Below, piece by piece: positions 61,264 to 64,000 of a stretch of 64,000 nt of DNA. The notes beneath the pieces were generated by a model that saw only the letters and a program-made list of their open reading frames with translations, was not told where the DNA came from and made no database searches. A program made the position numbers and the translations under genes. Origin of the DNA: Limonium bicolor (taxonomy: Eukaryota > Streptophyta > Magnoliopsida > Caryophyllales > Plumbaginaceae); contig CM041779.1 in NCBI GenBank assembly GCA_023374045.1, positions 2,914,001-2,978,000 on the forward strand, written 5' to 3'. Numbering within the stretch: position 1 is the stretch's first letter; every line of letters begins with the position of its first letter.

Positions 61264-61737
61264 AACAGACAGAAGCCATAGACTGTTGTCGGTAGGAGAG
61301 ACCTCGAGTTCGCAGTAGGCGATCGAGTCTTCCATAGAGTGTCACCTATGAAGGAAATTTTTAGATTTAGGCAGAAAGGCAAGATTAGGCCGAGGTATGT
61401 AGGACCGTACCTTGTTACGGAGCGAGTGGGCCCATTAGATTACAGGTTAGATTCCCCTGTTGAGCTTGGGAGAGTGCACAATGTTTTCCACATTTCACAG
61501 CTAAAGCAGTTTGTGCCTCGTCCATCAAATATCTTAGAGCCCGAGACACTCGAACTAGATCCTACACTTAGATATGAGGAAACCCCAGTTCGCATCTTAG
61601 ACTCCAAGACTAGGGAAACCAGGAACAAGACCATTAGAATGGTCAAGGTTCTGTGGTCAAACCACGACATTGAGGAGGCGACTTAGGAGTTAGAAGACTC
61701 CATGCGAGACAAGTATCCAGCACTTTTCTCTTCGTTT
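61264..61737 (+). pseudogene. T2 integrase C-terminus with chromodomain, broken
   Basis: Translation gives RQK, GDRVFHRVSPMK, GKIRPRYVGPY, HNVFHISQLKQF and then VRILDSKTRETRNKTIRMVK, with LWSNHDIEEAT. The first motifs are the GPF/Y-type C-terminal integrase module; the last is the plant chromovirus chromodomain, which binds histone marks and guides integration. A TAG at 61276 and a TAG at 61684 (in place of the expected Trp after EEAT) interrupt it. The frame then continues as ELEDSMRDKYPALF, the usual chromodomain end. The longest uninterrupted stretch from an ATG is 61339-61686. The catalytic integrase core and RT are missing. Confidence 0.88.
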
Positions 61738-62443
61738 TGCGTATACTTGTGGGGGTACGTGGGCGTAACCCTTTTTAAGGGGGGTAGAGCACCACATGCG
61801 ACTTGCATATCTGCAGTCTATATTGGTTTTGTGTATGGTTATTTGTATTTGATTGTTGCGCATGTGTGCAATTGGTTGGATGGTTATGGTTATTGATGTG
61901 TCCTATGTGACACTGGTTGGTTATTGATGATGTGTCCTATGTGACACTGGTTGGTTATTGATGATATGTCCTATGAGACACTTGTATGGTTATTGTTGTG
62001 TCCTATGTGACACTTGAATAAGTTATGGTTGTGTTCTATGTAACACTTGGATGTTTATGGAAGCACTTAATTACCTTGCAGTATGTTCATTCCTACAATC
62101 ACACAAGAGATTCACTGCCAAGGGTTTACTCCTCTGCACTCTGTAGGACTGAGTGTTTTGGTATTGCACTTGTGCAGTGATGACCGAGTGGGATAGCTAG
62201 GAAGTTGGGACATTTATTTGTTTGCAGTATTCATCAATACCTATGCTATAATTACAGAGATAATCATGAGTAAGGTTATGTGTTATATACACTCAGATTA
62301 CTGATGGAATGTAGAGGTGTCAATATAGTATTGACACCCTGGAATGATAGGTATACATGGAATAGATAAGAGGAACTTGATTCCATAGGATGAACAAGTA
62401 TAAGTTAAGACTTCGGGACGAAGTCCTTTTAAGGGGGGTAGAC
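61738..62443 (+). other. T2 3' untranslated region with repeats and two PPT-like tracts
   Basis: This stretch lies between the pol end and the 3' LTR. About five units of 32-40 bp, GTGTCCTATGTGACACTGG-like, occupy 61884-62060, each with a GTGTCC/GGACAC-type inverted pair. An AAGGGGGGTAGA tract occurs at 61777-61788 and again as the real PPT at 62431-62443. No other gene is seen. Confidence 0.75.
62431..62443 (+). other. Polypurine tract of T2
   Basis: AAGGGGGGTAGAC directly precedes the 3' LTR, after CGGGACGAAGTCCTTTT. This is the characteristic Tekay/Del PPT context. Confidence 0.88.
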
Positions 62444-64000
62444 TGAAATACCCCTAACATTTAAATAATTAAATATAAGTAAATAAATATTATTTTTGGA
62501 ATTATAAATATTATTTGGGGAATCATGAAACCCTAAGAAGGCATATAAACACTTGGGCGTTAAAACGCACCTAAACTCCTTACGGTAAAAAACATGCGTT
62601 AAAGCCCGACCTTAAGTTAAACAAGTTATATAAGTTATAAACTTCATATTAAGTCAATCAAGGATCATTATATGACCTTTGGAATACAGGACCTCATCTA
62701 AAACTGAGTAAAAATACAAATGGCTCGGGAGTTCCCTTAAAGGCCCGAAAGTCCCGGAAATACATTATAGGATGAAGTAAAGCATTACACTTCATTAAAA
62801 ATGCACCATAACACTCTATTAAACATATAAGATGAAGTCCTCAAGCTAAATTCTCAGTTAAACGCAAAGTGCTAGGAGATGCCTTATGGGGGCCCCATAA
62901 ACCCCCGGGAGTGCCCAGGAGGAGTGCCGAGGTGGCACAAACTCCTATAAAATTAATTCTTAGAGTTCCTAACATCATTATTAAACATTCTAAAGAGAAT
63001 GCATGAGCTACTTCCTCAAAAATAAACAAAGTGCTCGGACGAATTTCTTAACGCTCCTTTTTGCCCCGGTTAGCCCGGGAGTTGTGTTCTAAGTTGTTAT
63101 AACCCCATATAACTCAATGTAACACCTTAACATATTATTATTGACTATAAACAATGTCAATAAACACTTGGAACTCATAGCGACTAATTATTTTTCAGAA
63201 AATCCTTAAAGCACATAAACGCACCTTCGGGTGTCACAAAAATTGCGTTTTACGCAATTGCCTTGAAGTTTTTGAGGAGCCACGAGTTGATAATATTAAA
63301 AGGGGATAAATTTACCATCTAAATCAATTAATTCCAGTACTAAACTCATAGTACAAATGGGGGCGATTTTTGGGTCAAAAAGGTACCTAAAATCAGCATT
63401 TTTACCTTAAAAGTTTCATCTTTTACCATAGTATAAATGGACCAATTAAATGCTGGAACCTATTATAAATATTAGTGTGATCTTAGTACAATATAGTGTA
63501 ACAAAAATCAAATGAAAAATCAATCCCATTTAACCCCTATACCATGCGCCATTTAGGGTGAATATTGGCTAGTTTTAGTTACTAAAATTGCCTTATGGTA
63601 ATGTGACTCACCTACCATGTATTATATGTTAATAAAACAAAAAGTCAAATAAGACCTTCACCACTGATTTCCTGCAACAAACAACAAGAAATAAGTTAGG
63701 AATATAGGAATTAAATACACAAAGAACAAAGCTAGACTACTTTATACATGTGCATTGTAACTAAGCAATTAAACAACCATGTTCTACTATCCTAGGTGCC
63801 GATTTCTTGCAATTATATGGGGGATTGATTGCCTTGTATAAAAATCAAAAGAATACACTACCTAAACTAACATGTTCTCTTGTCTCAAAACAAACAAAAA
63901 TTAAATGGCCTACCTACACATATAGTACCGATTTCATGTATGGAGAAAGAAGATTTTCTTGCTTTAAAATTAATCAAATAATACCCTAAACTAGCTAGCA
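62444..64000 (+). mobile_element. T2 3' LTR (continues past window)
   Basis: It begins TGAAATACCCCTAACATTT right after the PPT and matches 59548-60860. The right end, and therefore the TSD, is outside the window. Small open frames inside are not supported as genes. Confidence 0.85.

Noticed and set aside
52241..61303. 12-bp direct repeat aggagagacctc as a target-site duplication of one large insertion
   Set aside because: Homology between the two sides extends further left (RQK codons), so it is shared integrase sequence, not a TSD.

Overview
This window is plant nuclear DNA made almost entirely of nested LTR retrotransposons. I see no host gene, rRNA gene, intact tRNA gene or CRISPR array. 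The assignment to a flowering plant rests on PBS and PPT signatures typical of plant Ty3/gypsy lineages: a tRNA-Arg-type PBS (Ogre/Tat), a tRNA-Asp PBS with a GTGTGGGGG-type PPT (Athila), and a chromodomain-bearing integrase end with an AAGGGGGGTAGAC PPT (Tekay/Del). The species cannot be named.

Layout. (1) From before position 1 to 27773, and again from 48603 to 51902, lies a minus-strand array of one non-coding Tat/Ogre-like element. Its order is LTR-1 (1-4632, left edge cut), internal A (4633-12123), LTR-2 (12124-17747), internal B (17748-25442) and LTR-3 (25443-27773 + 48603-51902). Three LTRs alternate with two internal regions, and each internal region has its own PBS. Neither has a recognisable gag or pol, so these are LARD-type non-autonomous elements. 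(2) LTR-3 is split by a related plus-strand element D (27774-48602, TSD gccac/gccgc) with 4.2-kb LTRs and a 6.9-kb non-coding internal region. (3) The 3' LTR of D is split by a minus-strand, pol-less Athila-like element (41006-46426, TSD cagct) that keeps a frameshifted gag zinc-knuckle remnant. (4) The array abuts a broken Ty3/gypsy integrase fragment (51903-52252), apparently its host. (5) From 52254 to the end are Tekay-type pieces: LTR X; a minus-strand 4.36-kb solo LTR (53375-59501, TSD tctat), itself holding an Athila-like solo LTR (54785-56544, TSD cccgg); then an internally deleted element T2 with a 5' LTR fragment (59548-~61.2 kb), an integrase C-terminus with chromodomain (61264-61737), a PPT and the start of its 3' LTR (62444-64000).

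How it works together. Nothing here can encode its own mobilisation. The Tat-like and Athila-like elements keep only cis signals (LTR ends, PBS, PPT, TATA boxes) and would depend on proteins from autonomous relatives elsewhere. The notable content is therefore structure in cis: a 98-bp hairpin spanning the PPT and 3' LTR edge in all three Tat-like copies, a roughly 65-bp hairpin module present in both LTR and internal region, arrays of 17-25 palindromic 46-50-bp repeats, trains of short GC hairpins in Athila-like LTRs, a tRNA-like A-box/B-box pair in the D LTR, and four W-box cores at exact 10-bp spacing in the minus solo LTR. I found no clearly new protein-coding system. These conserved non-coding structures are the best candidates for undescribed biology.
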